From: Eukaryota sp. TZLM1-RC
Lineage: Eukaryota > Metamonada: BaSk clade
Reading direction: 5' to 3'
DNA length: 64,000 nt
Assembly (NCBI GenBank): GCA_040285825.1
Contig: JAUPSS010000007.1
Span: 458,501-522,500 of the forward strand
A program made the position numbers and the translations under genes. The first letter of the stretch is position 1. Each line of letters opens with the position of its first letter. Under the pieces are notes generated by a model, which did no database searches, was not told the origin of the DNA, and saw nothing but the letters and a program-made list of their open reading frames with translations. This document shows, in pieces, positions 34,401-43,030 of this stretch.

Positions 34401-37400
34401 TTTAGGCCTTTTTATTTCGGATATTACTCCAAATCGGACAAAATTATTTGGCGCAATTATTCAGTATATTGACACTGAAACTTTACAGTATTTGATCCTT
34501 TCTTGTCCTACACCTGAGCTTTGTGGCCAAATATTGACACTTTATTTTGATTTGAAAATCTCCCAAATTTTGGAAACAAGGGACCATTTATTTAGCTTCA
34601 TTGATGACGTTACTGCTCACTGTGGGCCTTTATTTGAACTCAACCACAACGGAAATGAACAAAAGTTTATGCAGAAGTACGCATTTATCACCTCATCTCT
34701 TGGAACTACTTTTAGATTCAAATATCCTGATCAATGGAAAACTGAAAATTTGGGGGTCATCGTTGACCGTATTAGCCAAGCTTCTCATCTTTGTACGTTA
34801 ACATTGTTATCTACTGCTTATTACGTTGTGCTTGATTTTTTACTGGAAAATAATTCCCCATTACCCATTCAAGTTATTCAGTTTTCTCTGGACATTGGCG
34901 AACCCACCAAACTCTATGGTGCTCAATCTTTGTTATTAAAAAATTTATTAGCTGGATACTCTGAAGCAGAAGTTTCTGAAAAATTGGTTGACCTTATTCA
35001 AAATTCTATTGGATCACGAACAGAAAAAGAGGAAATTTTGAAACTTTTAACCTTTAATGATCCCTTCTTTTCTCCTTTATTTCACGATACTGATTGGTCT
35101 GAAGATCCGGAGTTGATGAGCCAAATTGAAGCTGTCAAAGCAGGCAGATTTTCCTTATCAGATCCAATTAATGGAACTCAATTAAAAACAATATTAGCTG
35201 TCAAAGACTTGAATATTCTCAGAGCCAATGAAGTTATTGCTGAATTTTGTTCAAACTTCAATGAATATAGGTACCTTCTCGTTTGTGTCGCTGAAACGCT
35301 TTCCATTCCTGTGTTTGATGACTTTTTAAAACTTGATTTTACTCAATTGGATCGTTCAATTATTCCAACATTACTACCCCATTCTGCGATAGCCAAGTAC
35401 TATTTCACTTCAGATCCAAATGCTAGATCAATTGTTTATTGCGCTAATTGTTTTGCTAGAATTGCAACTACTGCTACTGGTACAATTACTCATATTCCGC
35501 CTGGAAAACTTGCTGGGTCAGTTACAGACAGATTTTGTCCACAAAGTTCAGGATGCCAAGGGTTCAATCGACAAGAAGTTGGTGATTACAGACAATACAA
35601 TGATTGGTTGTTGAATGCCACAGTTTCTAACTGGAGTTCTGGAGTTGTGCATCTCAATACTGAAGTGTTGAATTTCTCCGATGATTTCAAAGTTGTTTTG
35701 AATATTCAGGATACAGAAAGTTATTTAGTTGGCCACTGCTTGGTCATTTGTCTATTAATTGCAAAGAATCTGATTGACTTTAATTTTGCTATTTACCTTT
35801 GTTATAAACTAGAGGAAGATAATCCAGTTGCTTATCTCCGTGATTCTCTCTACAAATGTTTAGCTTCATATGCCCAACTTTTAGGAATCAAAACCGTTCC
35901 AGAAGCTGCTAATATTTTAGCCAACAAAATTAGACAATTTGTCAGGTTCAACCAGTCTTTTGTTTGTTCAAATTTTGGAAATAGAATGAATTTGGAACAT
36001 CAACTATACGACTTTATCAAAAGTTTACCAAATGAACCTCTGCCTAAAGCACGAATTCAAGTCCTAAGTGTGGCTCAAAATCTTGTTCAATTATCACCAG
36101 AATCTTTAGTAAGTTCAGGTTTAACTACAGAAGCTATTACGTCAATTATTGCTACTCTCACTCCAATTACCCCGCCTCCTGACAGAGGTCTTCCTCTTCC
36201 AGATATTGATGATTTGAGCGAAGAAGAATCTATATTTGACATTAACCAAAACGATAGGGTTTATCTCGTGGCTGCTGCTTATTTACCACCATTATTACAG
36301 TTTATTTCCAAGGCACGGGCTTTTGCTTCTCAATATCTTGAAAATCAAGTGTCGAGAATGAGAATTTCTGATTTTGTCAATAATGGCAATTCTCAAATTT
36401 TCACGGAGTTTAACCATAATTTCCGAAGATTCTACCAAATTTTACAATCTAAAAATTTGCATCGATTAAGAGTTGGCAACAGAGCTGTTCACTTACCATA
36501 CGAATTCAATCTTCATCAAAATTTGAAACATATCTTGTTAGATGACGCTCAATCATGCTCACTGTTCCCCTTCATCAATACCATCATTACGAGACATAAT
36601 AGAATCACAAAGTTATTTTCTCTTACCACCAAGTCAATTTTTGAATTTAATGATCAATCATTTTCTGAGGTTCAAGTTACTGAAAAGTCAATGTTTTTGC
36701 ATCCATTTTCAAACAGCTTTGTCAATTCTGATCTCGTTTATCTTGGCTTGCTTATCAAGAATTCGGTCAGAAATTATATATCTGAGATCACAAAAACCAA
36801 CTACAAACTTTCCAACACAAGTGATCTATATTCACTTGTTCCAGAAGTTAGCCAAATTCTGGGATATATGACACGTGATTCAATCGATACCTACGATAAT
36901 CATAACCTTAAATATTCTTTACAATCGCTTGATTTCAAGTCAAAATTAAATAACTACAGCAGTTTGGCGATTATTTTACACACAATTCGATTGATTGAGC
37001 AAGTTGAAAATCCAGAAATTTCTATTTCTCAGTTTATTGAGGCTAATGCTTTGACCAGTAACTTTGATTCTTGTTTTACAAAAACATTTGGAGGAATGGC
37101 ACTATTAGAAGTTCCTTCATTAATGTCAGCAGTGGAATCATCATTTTCAATCAAGGATTTAGTCGACAATGTTGACCCGGAAATTGTCAATCAACAGGCT
37201 GCAATTCCATGGGAATTGACCCAAAAAATTGTTAATTTGGCTGAGAGTGATGCTAAAATACTGTTCCATCAATTAAAAGCTTTTGTTTTGCGAAAAATTC
37301 TGACTGGTAGTATTCAAAAATCTCAATTACAGTCGAAGATCGGAGATCTGTGCATTTATTCTGGTCCTTATTCAGAGGATCATGAAGTCACGTCATTGTT

Positions 37401-37464
37401 CATTGAGATGAAAGTCGAGGAAGTGTTCCGAGTTTTAAATATTTTGAAAGACGTTGGAGTGTGA
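25486..37464 (+). CDS. RNF213/mysterin-like giant AAA+ ATPase, no RING seen
   Basis: One uninterrupted 3,992-codon frame. The N-terminus carries W68-E-E-G-N-N-R74, the signature of a CBM20 starch/glycogen-binding domain, which RNF213 also has. A dynein-like AAA core follows: a P-loop-like F-P-G-Q-G-K-T at 1242-1248; a full AAA module with G1633-S-A-G-V-G-K-T1640 and Walker B L-F-L-D1725-E1726; a second with G1977-L-P-G-T-S-K-S1984 and L-I-M-D2052-E2053; and L-L-N-R-L-E-K near 2366. The G-x-P-G-x-S-K-S loop is typical of RNF213. I find neither a RING nor the RZ finger; the only cysteine cluster is C3319-x2-C3322...C3351-x5-C3357. In animals RNF213 is a ubiquitin ligase acting on lipid droplets and pathogens; here ligase activity is unproven. 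It ends in TGA; an AATAAA-like site lies at about 37482. Confidence 0.88.
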   Translation: MSIYFFAIGEDCRDRVEVVSSLAQWKPHHSYFVERVGYSRAFYRSFSFNEVVNFEYKYAECYEHSIKWEEGNNRLFHGVPSAPFVTDFFRFDSQKQLSPLDFLFSIADLINAASFDGAPNTVLNNVVPSFLRFCDHHIQSNRFQPDQNLIYVVNTILTFIPTSFPPLGHRFPDLLFLLTDEHFPRVIYHLDLSVSHDLHLLKQIHHRISSNSQLCKFTLPKYRVLTTPQIDNEVVSMFTHSFSASMHDVSLVSNILTNDLASPLAVGIGKLVYDLIPHFYLALELNQSITDCLYHHLGQFKVDYLAKFLFKNFRTEILDNSQLFDHTMSRIINDDLSHCYLLLLYSHLNNSKFLEGRLSQLKSSQVFRILLVLIEYFDLSSTTVSIIERLIHQSNPSELYKSLSRKVTQAISPHHPQSFSGFGKYAKILNALAEPLPDNNSVIDLGNPLLRFAYVIFSKDSLQCLDGIVERFEELNDSFDVTINEFNYLDNGHFQQLIDNIPPSLTALHHVERRISSEFNTMRDSIKAKRQVVNSVLNIAQALGLCTIEIRDLIAKLKDGHLSAKVVLEIPPSMVVSDVVALISEYIQGNGEVELYKRTSTLLSSHLFKYYRDKVLIQYNSPPNSSPSPNPNPSVVMVQEVLQNVLVFIGKLNSDRTPVESIVPVYECFTPKQLETEIKKLSVVNNSLTREPLLNLQAWSMRAQWSDIVALFYEIQKNNPRLNLRLDFGLEIPASIEGFTLLQEFRQLSESLQQVRIQTCDQCNFANPPLYLQLLTLLLNVNELYDVLDKRSDMATDVLMSKLFSSVVTSDSTNNNFLRLLNDRDSFYHMVLLPLFVSTEPITLSEFLVIVHEFIVTNGLHDAQLFTQFCADFTQVKVSAAIIDETIANAGSQSALLEIFSKTDFNSAMLLFDLENISVSLRVVTLGDQKTKILTDRFEHARAEAILQSKETLNRNNSKEDSSSVDSDKLELFENICSACDSILVINKELQDLAYPLIPNNNGQKLQEVAVIENDQYRGGESSIGVLSYKNQQQRKLNRWRGLIEDAQSGRFKGFNAHEIVKYIQGNDVDLKHIFGTIEQSNVVFDSNSSLENILQMFSCNDSPQDNGDMTFSLIYYKSKSCSHLFIDLLSIMREHSVNPDVRSILLCNSETSLSTLKAILFDSLDETRIVFGVNTLSYTVFEGLVSFINSSKPQFNVIFTGCNDSLPNAVPQILEFPAPNADLIEYCQSISKVISLLHSDFPGQGKTTVARQHCNVSLQLAGFITRKDTLKVLNKLSERKAKVMLHLNIQEPIDVMKGLFDLSKWNGHSLHLDNEDFYNLCLVVFSLSYLQGLRQDGELFLLKNYTKIYIELPSVRPDESWLDIFVQSVFPHASIIKHNVSYQPDGYVPVEEDEVLGGEVLKALKLLLPSEQPSFHMLFDREFAGFEPPHCEFWSYRLLTSIIRFAGRQLLYLNNDDQFKCIEDTQVNDGGHKARNLAQKKDATSVLLGFTRKVVTLSTPLKNQSLEDTGSLVISWRNMRQLMLGYGSQDHKPIVVPQALTTYVPQALKEMIAVQTQKPLNSSDLLVGAEVPEEEEDKRAMLRNFTHTDPFFEADLLQTQNLENFVLTNDNFMKMLLLALRLKANIPTILVGSAGVGKTHLLKYLCFVLFTLRNVPQNENQLKLQKQRINLFHDISVNAGTSFEEIKSAIQSVNKLARNLGTQSPEGLVQGEENECLFPVLFLDEVNSNDFLAKISFLITNRRFDGVKLDNRVRIICAINPFVKSCIEGNSKLYNVWECPLSLKLYMMDFGSLSQEDERVYVSKIAQKANLQHNDILAEVLVMVHTRLTEKTSHGFVRPKNVPWMVSLRDAVRVTRIIQKLIDVCGNLKSDHLFKRALCPETTFDAKERTKFIFLLSIWACYVLRVPNTNQQSSMLNAVSEKLNIGVNHLNNSLHHLFKLIDPKATFNVVPTKYFLENSMALFIAILSKTPIILIGLPGTSKSLSLSMLLTYLTTVTDRSIHRRIVTLLPHHYQGSHSATTESIQKVVNSINDAEESIQSRNDVVHALIMDEISLLLEAPANPLKCLHTVLEPRDTPIPKFSFVGISNNEFDAAPSSRSIVIQRDQPGINELEEIIKKMVGDENLKNSISKLVSGLHTRMNQLKRNFFGMRDSYQLAKFLELYITQDMESLLVRLMRAYGGLPVKNKLVRLIQKHFVDTIARKHFWQNSAVTVTKDSLLNTIRTAFVQSFRDNSPTSRHILAIGSVELVEAIVSSSDRAQDLVHITGSQFRKDAYNSTSYKQLSTITSAVNKGQLILLQGTSHLIGALFDILNKNYVKAEGEKGIARIALGTVANHLVEVHKNTKVIIVVTESELAKTPKALLNRLEKFNLTELIAEQSHIPEYLNSEFNRLGLQYTLPSLHDQSINQLRHSFLSQVHLLVLPQEKVDEILLDLANPLHCLQATNQDAIFDLINNNCGYLSLEQVLRKKSAENKDAIFVIALSNYFGSVNFDIDLYDHCAVTSIGSITTTDELVFKLDQEAKKLKKDSKNTRNSKNRCLFVVRIDGEESVHFYNVILQLDYIAASYNTADFALDIAVCLINPVDFYVSPLRTQQGSSLVYVDAVNYQSTLGNFSSLQDLINFDINRLDQYNLSGIFKNLVMRVFVTLDLPKPLLSLTHSFVLRLSQSPHSYLLNIFQRFIDLDIISADIDNVISYETTKIKESTVSGLLEKSVFTKFETKIRKFLMTLLPSNLLIPCCLSDDEFVDRLNLCLDSCFEQKRQSNAVNQLLPVQLSSTGDYQALGSHSTIPFIYHLCAILDHCIKQQIPENEWKQYFSVYLPIEICDIFHNADRNNLIRAVLGYFSHSHVICEYLISRGEFANGDFFDVGCQILKFLVDPDSIPRLSAFEYFKTFNPNVTVEFDSLASTAVCFLSEEAKPAVENIISTVNFNDINNSFSAILLNWLRVGLAHDCASDLICANEITSMEDLKQSLGLFISDITPNRTKLFGAIIQYIDTETLQYLILSCPTPELCGQILTLYFDLKISQILETRDHLFSFIDDVTAHCGPLFELNHNGNEQKFMQKYAFITSSLGTTFRFKYPDQWKTENLGVIVDRISQASHLCTLTLLSTAYYVVLDFLLENNSPLPIQVIQFSLDIGEPTKLYGAQSLLLKNLLAGYSEAEVSEKLVDLIQNSIGSRTEKEEILKLLTFNDPFFSPLFHDTDWSEDPELMSQIEAVKAGRFSLSDPINGTQLKTILAVKDLNILRANEVIAEFCSNFNEYRYLLVCVAETLSIPVFDDFLKLDFTQLDRSIIPTLLPHSAIAKYYFTSDPNARSIVYCANCFARIATTATGTITHIPPGKLAGSVTDRFCPQSSGCQGFNRQEVGDYRQYNDWLLNATVSNWSSGVVHLNTEVLNFSDDFKVVLNIQDTESYLVGHCLVICLLIAKNLIDFNFAIYLCYKLEEDNPVAYLRDSLYKCLASYAQLLGIKTVPEAANILANKIRQFVRFNQSFVCSNFGNRMNLEHQLYDFIKSLPNEPLPKARIQVLSVAQNLVQLSPESLVSSGLTTEAITSIIATLTPITPPPDRGLPLPDIDDLSEEESIFDINQNDRVYLVAAAYLPPLLQFISKARAFASQYLENQVSRMRISDFVNNGNSQIFTEFNHNFRRFYQILQSKNLHRLRVGNRAVHLPYEFNLHQNLKHILLDDAQSCSLFPFINTIITRHNRITKLFSLTTKSIFEFNDQSFSEVQVTEKSMFLHPFSNSFVNSDLVYLGLLIKNSVRNYISEITKTNYKLSNTSDLYSLVPEVSQILGYMTRDSIDTYDNHNLKYSLQSLDFKSKLNNYSSLAIILHTIRLIEQVENPEISISQFIEANALTSNFDSCFTKTFGGMALLEVPSLMSAVESSFSIKDLVDNVDPEIVNQQAAIPWELTQKIVNLAESDAKILFHQLKAFVLRKILTGSIQKSQLQSKIGDLCIYSGPYSEDHEVTSLFIEMKVEEVFRVLNILKDVGV
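27359..27383 (+). repeat. Telomere-like repeat inside the RNF213-like coding region
   Basis: CTAGCCCTAGCCCTAACCC lies in frame and encodes S-P-S-P-N-P-N-P near residue 626. It is a short low-complexity insert within an otherwise helical region. Confidence 0.75.
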
Positions 37465-38160
37465 TCATTTGTACATATTTTGAAATAAATTTTGTTTATA
37501 ATTCTCCGTTTTTTGATGGTTTTTGAGTGTCAGTGTGACCATTATACCTCAAAATTAAAATGATTGTTAAAACCGTGTTTTTGAAAACCCAGATTAACTA
37601 ATGACAACTTACACTAAAAAATCAAAATTTTGTCTAAAAAAATGACCGAAATTGTAATCCACATCGTATTCTGGGCGGGTGCGATTTCGGGTAATTGTTG
37701 AAAATTACACTCGATGCCACATATTCAAGCTTCAATAGTGGCGATTTAAAATCAAAAACGCTGCAGCGAGCAATCAATCGTTTTGTTCTTTCAGCCAAAT
37801 TCTTGAAAAAATTCATTCAAAAAAACTATTTCATGCGGCTAGATGTCTGTTTATTATATTTATGTCTTTCAATATTTACCAGAAAATTTTACACGGTGAG
37901 AACAAGTGAAAACTGCAGCGTAATATCAAATTACGAATTATTGATGTTTTTTGGTTCTATCGTATGTTCATTATTAGCTTATTACTTTATTCTTTCGGAA
38001 TCTTATACACGAATTTCAATTTTAAATGTACTTATTTTTTACTGAAGTCATTGTACAAGTCTGGGAGTTGGTTTTCAAAATTCTAAAAACAGAATGAAAT
38101 CTGCAGTAACCACAACGTGAGCTCGCTTATCTCTACAGAATTCATGTTCACAATCAAAAC
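37465..38160. other. Intergenic; one small unsupported ORF
   Basis: Between the giant gene and the ATAD2-like gene. An ATG-started frame of 70 codons (37833-38045, plus) has one hydrophobic segment (L-L-M-F-F-G-S-I-V-C-S-L-L-A-Y-Y) and could be a small membrane protein, but it has no recognised family; the frame is open upstream to 37695 without ATG. Confidence 0.3.
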
Positions 38161-38162
38161 AC

Positions 38163-38300
38163 ATTTGATAACAGTGGTTTTCCAAAAGATTCAATTCTAT
38201 GAGACCAACATCTCGAATTCAATTGGTCTATTACAGCCTCGTGAGTCTTGTTCCTAAAGGTAATAAAATGTGTGGAATTAACGATTTATGTGAGGCGTAG
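38163..38300 (-). pseudogene. LINE-a relic
   Basis: About 140 bp aligning with LINE copy A 838-975 (shared strings GATTCAATTCTATGAGA and GTAATAAAATGT), much diverged. The rest of the space to 38673 shows nothing. Confidence 0.6.
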
Positions 38301-38673
38301 TTTCTGCTCTTATGTTTTAGATAAAGGACGTCTCTTCCTAAGATGATATGTATGGAAGATTTAGAAACTCACAATATAGAGGAAATTGATATAATATGGA
38401 CTACCAACAAATGATAGTGAATACACTTATTCAATTTTCTAGTAATTATCTGGTCATTTGAAGGAATGTAGTCTCACATACAAAGTCAAAGTAGAATCAT
38501 AATGATGTATAGTATAATTGATGAATGGTAGTTGTCGAAGCTGAAGACTTAGTACTAATGGACCTCCAAGAACTTTAACAATCATTGGATATTTTACTTT
38601 TCATATAACCTTACATATAAAACTTCAACCCTCAAGGTAGTACAACTCCCAACAAGTTTTTGTTCTGTTTTGA

Positions 38674-41600
38674 ATGTCCTACTCCACACGCTCCAGGGCT
38701 CGAAGCAAACCAGTCTACTCTCCTATTAGTACTCGTCGTAGATCGCTTCGCTCCACATCCCAAGCACGTGAATCAAAGCCCTTTCCAACAGAGTCTTATG
38801 ACAGTGATTTTGACGAGTCCCTCACATATACTGTCCGTGATTCTGTAACTCCTTTATCTTCAGAGTTTTCACAGCCCCTTTCCTCTGCTGATGACTCCCC
38901 CTCCACACCTGGAACAAGAAGGAGTCCAAACCCTGACCTCAACACCAACACTTCAAATTCTGTCAAGCGTCGTTCCAAGACTCTTCCTCCTTCTGAAACT
39001 CCTCTACGTAAGTTAACCAAGCTCTCAGACTCTGAACCTTCTGAACCACTTACGGATCTCTTTGATAACTCCCAAAATCCTCAACAAAAACCTACAACGG
39101 AAACTGATGACGAGTCTGTTTTGACTGTCAGTTCAGAATCTGAATATCATGCCAGTCAGCATCATGATCAAGAAAGTGATTGGTCCTCAGAAGTCAAGAC
39201 CAGAGCTCAAAGAAGGAGACCAAAAGGTCAAAAACGATCAAAAGGCCCCACTTTAAGAGATCGGCAAAAACTAAAAAAACCTCAATTATCACTTAAAAAT
39301 TCATTATCATCTTTATGGCCTACTAGGTCAAAATACGGAGGACTTTTGAAAAATTCCAGAGAAAAAGATGCTTGTGAAAGCTCAGAAGATGAGTCTCAAA
39401 AACAATCAACTCCTATAGACGTAATCAAACCTATCAAATTTGATGGTCATGATTGGTCAAGCGTTGGGGGTTTAAAACACGTGATACGGTCCTTAACAGA
39501 GACCATAATTCTACCATTGTTATACCCTGATATTTACTCTTCTTTTAATGTTCCTTCACCCAAAGGTGTGCTATTGGTTGGACCTTCAGGTTTGTTTCTA
39601 ACCCTCTGACTGTTACTAATTTTAGGCACAGGAAAGACACTAGTTGCTCGAACAGTGGCGGCAGTCACGGGACTCAACTTCTTTATTCGCAAAGGAAGCG
39701 ATATCATGTCTAAGTACGTAGGAGAGGCTGAGCGTCAGTTACGGCTTATGTTCCAGGCTGCCAAGGAATATGCCCCTTGCGTCATTTTCTTTGACGAAAT
39801 TGATGGTCTTGCTCCACCAAGGGCTAGCCGTAGTGATAATCATTATAGCTCTGTTGTAGCGACCTTGCTTGCATTGCTTGATGGCATAGAAGATAGAGGG
39901 AATGTTTTGGTAATGGCAGCGACAAATAGGCCAGACAATATTGACCCTGCTTTGAGAAGACCAGGCAGGTTTGACCGTGAGCTCTATTTTGATCTTCCAG
40001 ACGAATCAGGCAGGCTCGAAATATTAAAAATTTTCACCCAGAAATGGGCTCATCAACCACATCCTAATCTCTTAGTTTCTCTGGCCAAGCAAACGATTGG
40101 CTACAGTGGAGCAGATCTTAAAGCTCTCTGTTCAGAAGCTGTGGTCAATTGTATAAGAAGATCTTTTCCTGAGGCCTATGTCTGTAGCAAACGACTGACC
40201 ATAAGTAATAAGAAATTTCTGGTAAATGATGTTGACTTTAAAATTGCTTTTTCTAGAATTGTGGCAACATGTGAACGCTCAGTCGGGAAGAGCTCAAGAA
40301 AGGATCATACGTGTTATGACGTTTTGTGGTCGAATTTTTTAACTAATATGACAAGCTCAATCAATCAAAAATTGATTGATTATTCTGATTGTACTAAGCC
40401 CAGTTTTAATACTACACCCGGGGGATCTGGTTTAATAATAAACCAAGAGCAAAAACAATTGATTTTAAATTCAGAAGCTCAAAAATGGTTTGGATTGGTT
40501 CAAAATCATTCAAGAAGTCAAAGTAGTTCTTCTCTTTTAAAATGCTGCATTCGATCAGAAGATTTAGAATCAGCAGAACTGGCAATGAATTTATTTATAA
40601 AAAGGACGAATATTGCTAAAGTTGTTAACCTTTCCTTACCAAGTCTTTTGGAAAATAATAGCTCGTCAATAGAGTTTACGCTTTCTGATAAAGTCAAGGT
40701 TATTTTGAACTCTCAGACTCCATGTATTATACAACTATCAAATTTGATTGGTTGGTGGGACAATGTTTCGGTGGTTTGCAGGGAACTTTTAACTGATTTT
40801 TTCAGACGATCTTTCTTATTGCAAACTCGAGCTCTATTTGTTACCACTGTCGAAAGCTCTAATGATAATAATTTAGATTTGGATTTCTTTTTTACCTCAA
40901 ATTGTACACTATTTGAATTAAGTTTTCCTGAAATAGCAACAAATGATTTTGTTTTGTTTTTTAATTTCATCATCGACCAAGAACTGTCAAAATTTCAAAC
41001 ATTTGAAGATTTAAATATTCCTTTAAATGATGAAGTTTTGGATAGTTTGAAGGATCCTACCGCTGTTTTGTCTGTGGCTGACGAGAGACAAGTCGAAAAT
41101 TTGAAAGAGGAAAAGGAAAAGATCACCAGAAAATTGAGGCTTGAATTTAGAGAAGTTTTGCGATATTTGATGTCAAGATATTCAAATTTTATTGAATTTG
41201 AAGGTGCTGAGCTTAATTTGCTTCAAATTTTGACTAATGTCGATGATGATCTCTATTCCACTGTAGACCAGTTCGTTCAGGCCGTTTTATCGATGATTGA
41301 GGCTTATAGTAAAATTATTGTTGAAATGGAGCTTTCTACAATTGAACGTAAAATGCTCAATTCTAGACTTAAAGATTTTTCTGATGCTTTTCATGAACGA
41401 CTGGAATTCATACCAAAGAAATTCACCGAAAAAGCAGAAGAATTAGCTGAACAAATGAAACTTCAAGAGAAAGTCTCTGAAAGTCAACAGAATTCCATTG
41501 ACTGTAGTCTAATGGAAAATGACGTTAATTTGTTAAGTTCTCAGCCACTTGAACCATTGGGAATTGATTCTAAAGAATTGATTATGGCAATGGGGTCCAA

Positions 41601-41751
41601 ATTGGCAGTCATTTGCGTTGGAAAATCATTTTCTTTTGTAGATAACATTAGATTCAGGCTTGTGTTGTTTTTACAGAAAATGTCTCACAATGTGATGTCT
41701 CCTGATGTGTTGGCTGCTGAAATTGATCATTTCGTTCTTTCCGTTTCTTAA
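38674..41751 (+). CDS. ATAD2: ATAD2/Yta7-type AAA+ chromatin ATPase (2 exons)
   Basis: Nuclear AAA+ hexamer that evicts or loads histones in yeast and animals. Exons 38674-39589 and 39626-41751; the 36-nt intron splits the Walker A codons G-P-S-G|T-G-K-T and carries a TTACTAAT branch-like motif. Product 1,013 residues. The N-terminal ~260 residues are Ser/Arg/acidic and disordered. AAA1 is complete: V-G-G-L, G-P-S-G-T-G-K-T, F-F-D-E-I-D-G-L-A-P, A-T-N-R-P-D and R-R-P-G-R-F-D-R-E; K-G-S-D and G-E-A-E-R-Q-L-R-L-M-F match ATAD2 closely. AAA2 (about 520-730) is degenerate, as in the family. Where the bromodomain should be (R-E-V-L-R-Y-L-M-S-R onward, near 820-920) a four-helix pattern is plausible, but the PxDY and conserved Asn motifs are missing. 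Confidence 0.9.
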
Positions 41752-42055
41752 TTGTTTTCAAACAAGTTTCTAGATTGAAATAATAAATTTCAAAATGATT
41801 ATGTTTGATTCTCTATTATTACCCATTACATCATAAATATTTCAACATTAATCAGAAATCAATGGTAGTTGAAACGGGACCATAGAGAATTCAAAACTCT
41901 TTTTTTAAAAACATCTTAAATGGAACCAATTTCACTTGTGGAAACTGTTAGTCAATTGATTTTCGCAACCTATTGATATTCATGAGGGTACACAACATTG
42001 TGATGAAGTGAAACAATACTACTGAAGAAATTTATGAACATGAATATAATTCTAT

Positions 42056-43024
42056 TTAAGCTCCAACTATTGCAAAGGGAGGAGGCATAACACGGTCTTC
42101 AGAAATCAATTTACCACAATTTGAGTTCATGGCAGGCCCAGAACTGGATGATGATATCTGCCCTTTGTCCTCTAATATCTCTGCCAAGACAGATAAGAGT
42201 TTGTCAACTCCAGAAGATTTCAATGGTGTAATATGGCCAAACTTTTGTCTTAATCGAAAGAGCACAATATTGAATCCTTCTACCCGAAAATGACTTTCTT
42301 TCGCCATCAACATCAAAACTAAGACACCGTCTGCATTATCATCTAGTTTTTTGCGCTCGTTCTTTGTTATATCACGATTGGTGCCAGAAGGATTGTAAGG
42401 CATTTTTCCAACCAGCATTTCATAGAAAATAACTCCAATAGCGAAATAATCATCAGCAGGACCATACGATTTATCATTCGTGAACATTTCGGGGGGATGA
42501 TATGGCGGAGTCATGGCACTTTGAAAAGGATTTTCAGAGATGGCTTTAAATGAAGCAAGTCTATCAAAGTCACAGATGACAACATTGTTTTCATCATCCA
42601 AAAGTATGTTCTCAGGCTTTAAATCACGATAAGCAAGTTTCTTTGAGTGTAAGAACTGAATTCCTTCCACAAGTTGCCACAAGATCTTTCTTGCACAGTG
42701 TTTCTCCAAGGGTACACCTTTGTTGGGAGTACAACGTTGAGAAACACCGTAAATCAAAGTTGCAAGGTTTTTGGGATAGTACCTCATCACAACATAGAAT
42801 TTATCCCCGTGACGAAAAGCATCAAGAATTGAACACAAGGAATCATGTTGTTGCGTCACTGCTTTGATAGCTTTGAATCGCTGTTCCTTCTCTTCAATTC
42901 CACGAGAGATGACTTTGATACAATAAACCTTTCCGTTTCGGATAGCTTTGTAGACCGCTCCGTCAGCTCCCTTTCCAACAAGAGTAGGATCACTGTAAAC
43001 AGGAATAAGGATGGAAGATGTCAT
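42056..43024 (-). CDS. Protein kinase K1 (unit A), DFD variant
   Basis: Ser/Thr protein kinase-like protein of 322 residues from the ATG at 43024. The glycine loop G-K-G-A-D-G-A-V-Y, catalytic-lysine segment Y-C-I-K-V-I, catalytic loop Y-R-D-L-K-P-E-N, magnesium loop C-D-F-D (DFG expected), P-P-E in place of APE, and D-Y-F-A-I-G-V-I-F-Y-E-M-L are all in order. A Ser-rich tail ends in A-I-V-G-A. Against K2 and K3 it is roughly 87% identical. The 45-residue N-terminal extension seen in K2/K3 is present here but out of frame by a one-base loss near 43050. Activity cannot be judged: the DFD change may weaken metal binding, but Asp itself is kept. YRD occurs naturally in AGC kinases. Confidence 0.82.
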   Translation of the reverse strand: MTSSILIPVYSDPTLVGKGADGAVYKAIRNGKVYCIKVISRGIEEKEQRFKAIKAVTQQHDSLCSILDAFRHGDKFYVVMRYYPKNLATLIYGVSQRCTPNKGVPLEKHCARKILWQLVEGIQFLHSKKLAYRDLKPENILLDDENNVVICDFDRLASFKAISENPFQSAMTPPYHPPEMFTNDKSYGPADDYFAIGVIFYEMLVGKMPYNPSGTNRDITKNERKKLDDNADGVLVLMLMAKESHFRVEGFNIVLFRLRQKFGHITPLKSSGVDKLLSVLAEILEDKGQISSSSSGPAMNSNCGKLISEDRVMPPPFAIVGA

Positions 43025-43030
43025 GAACAC

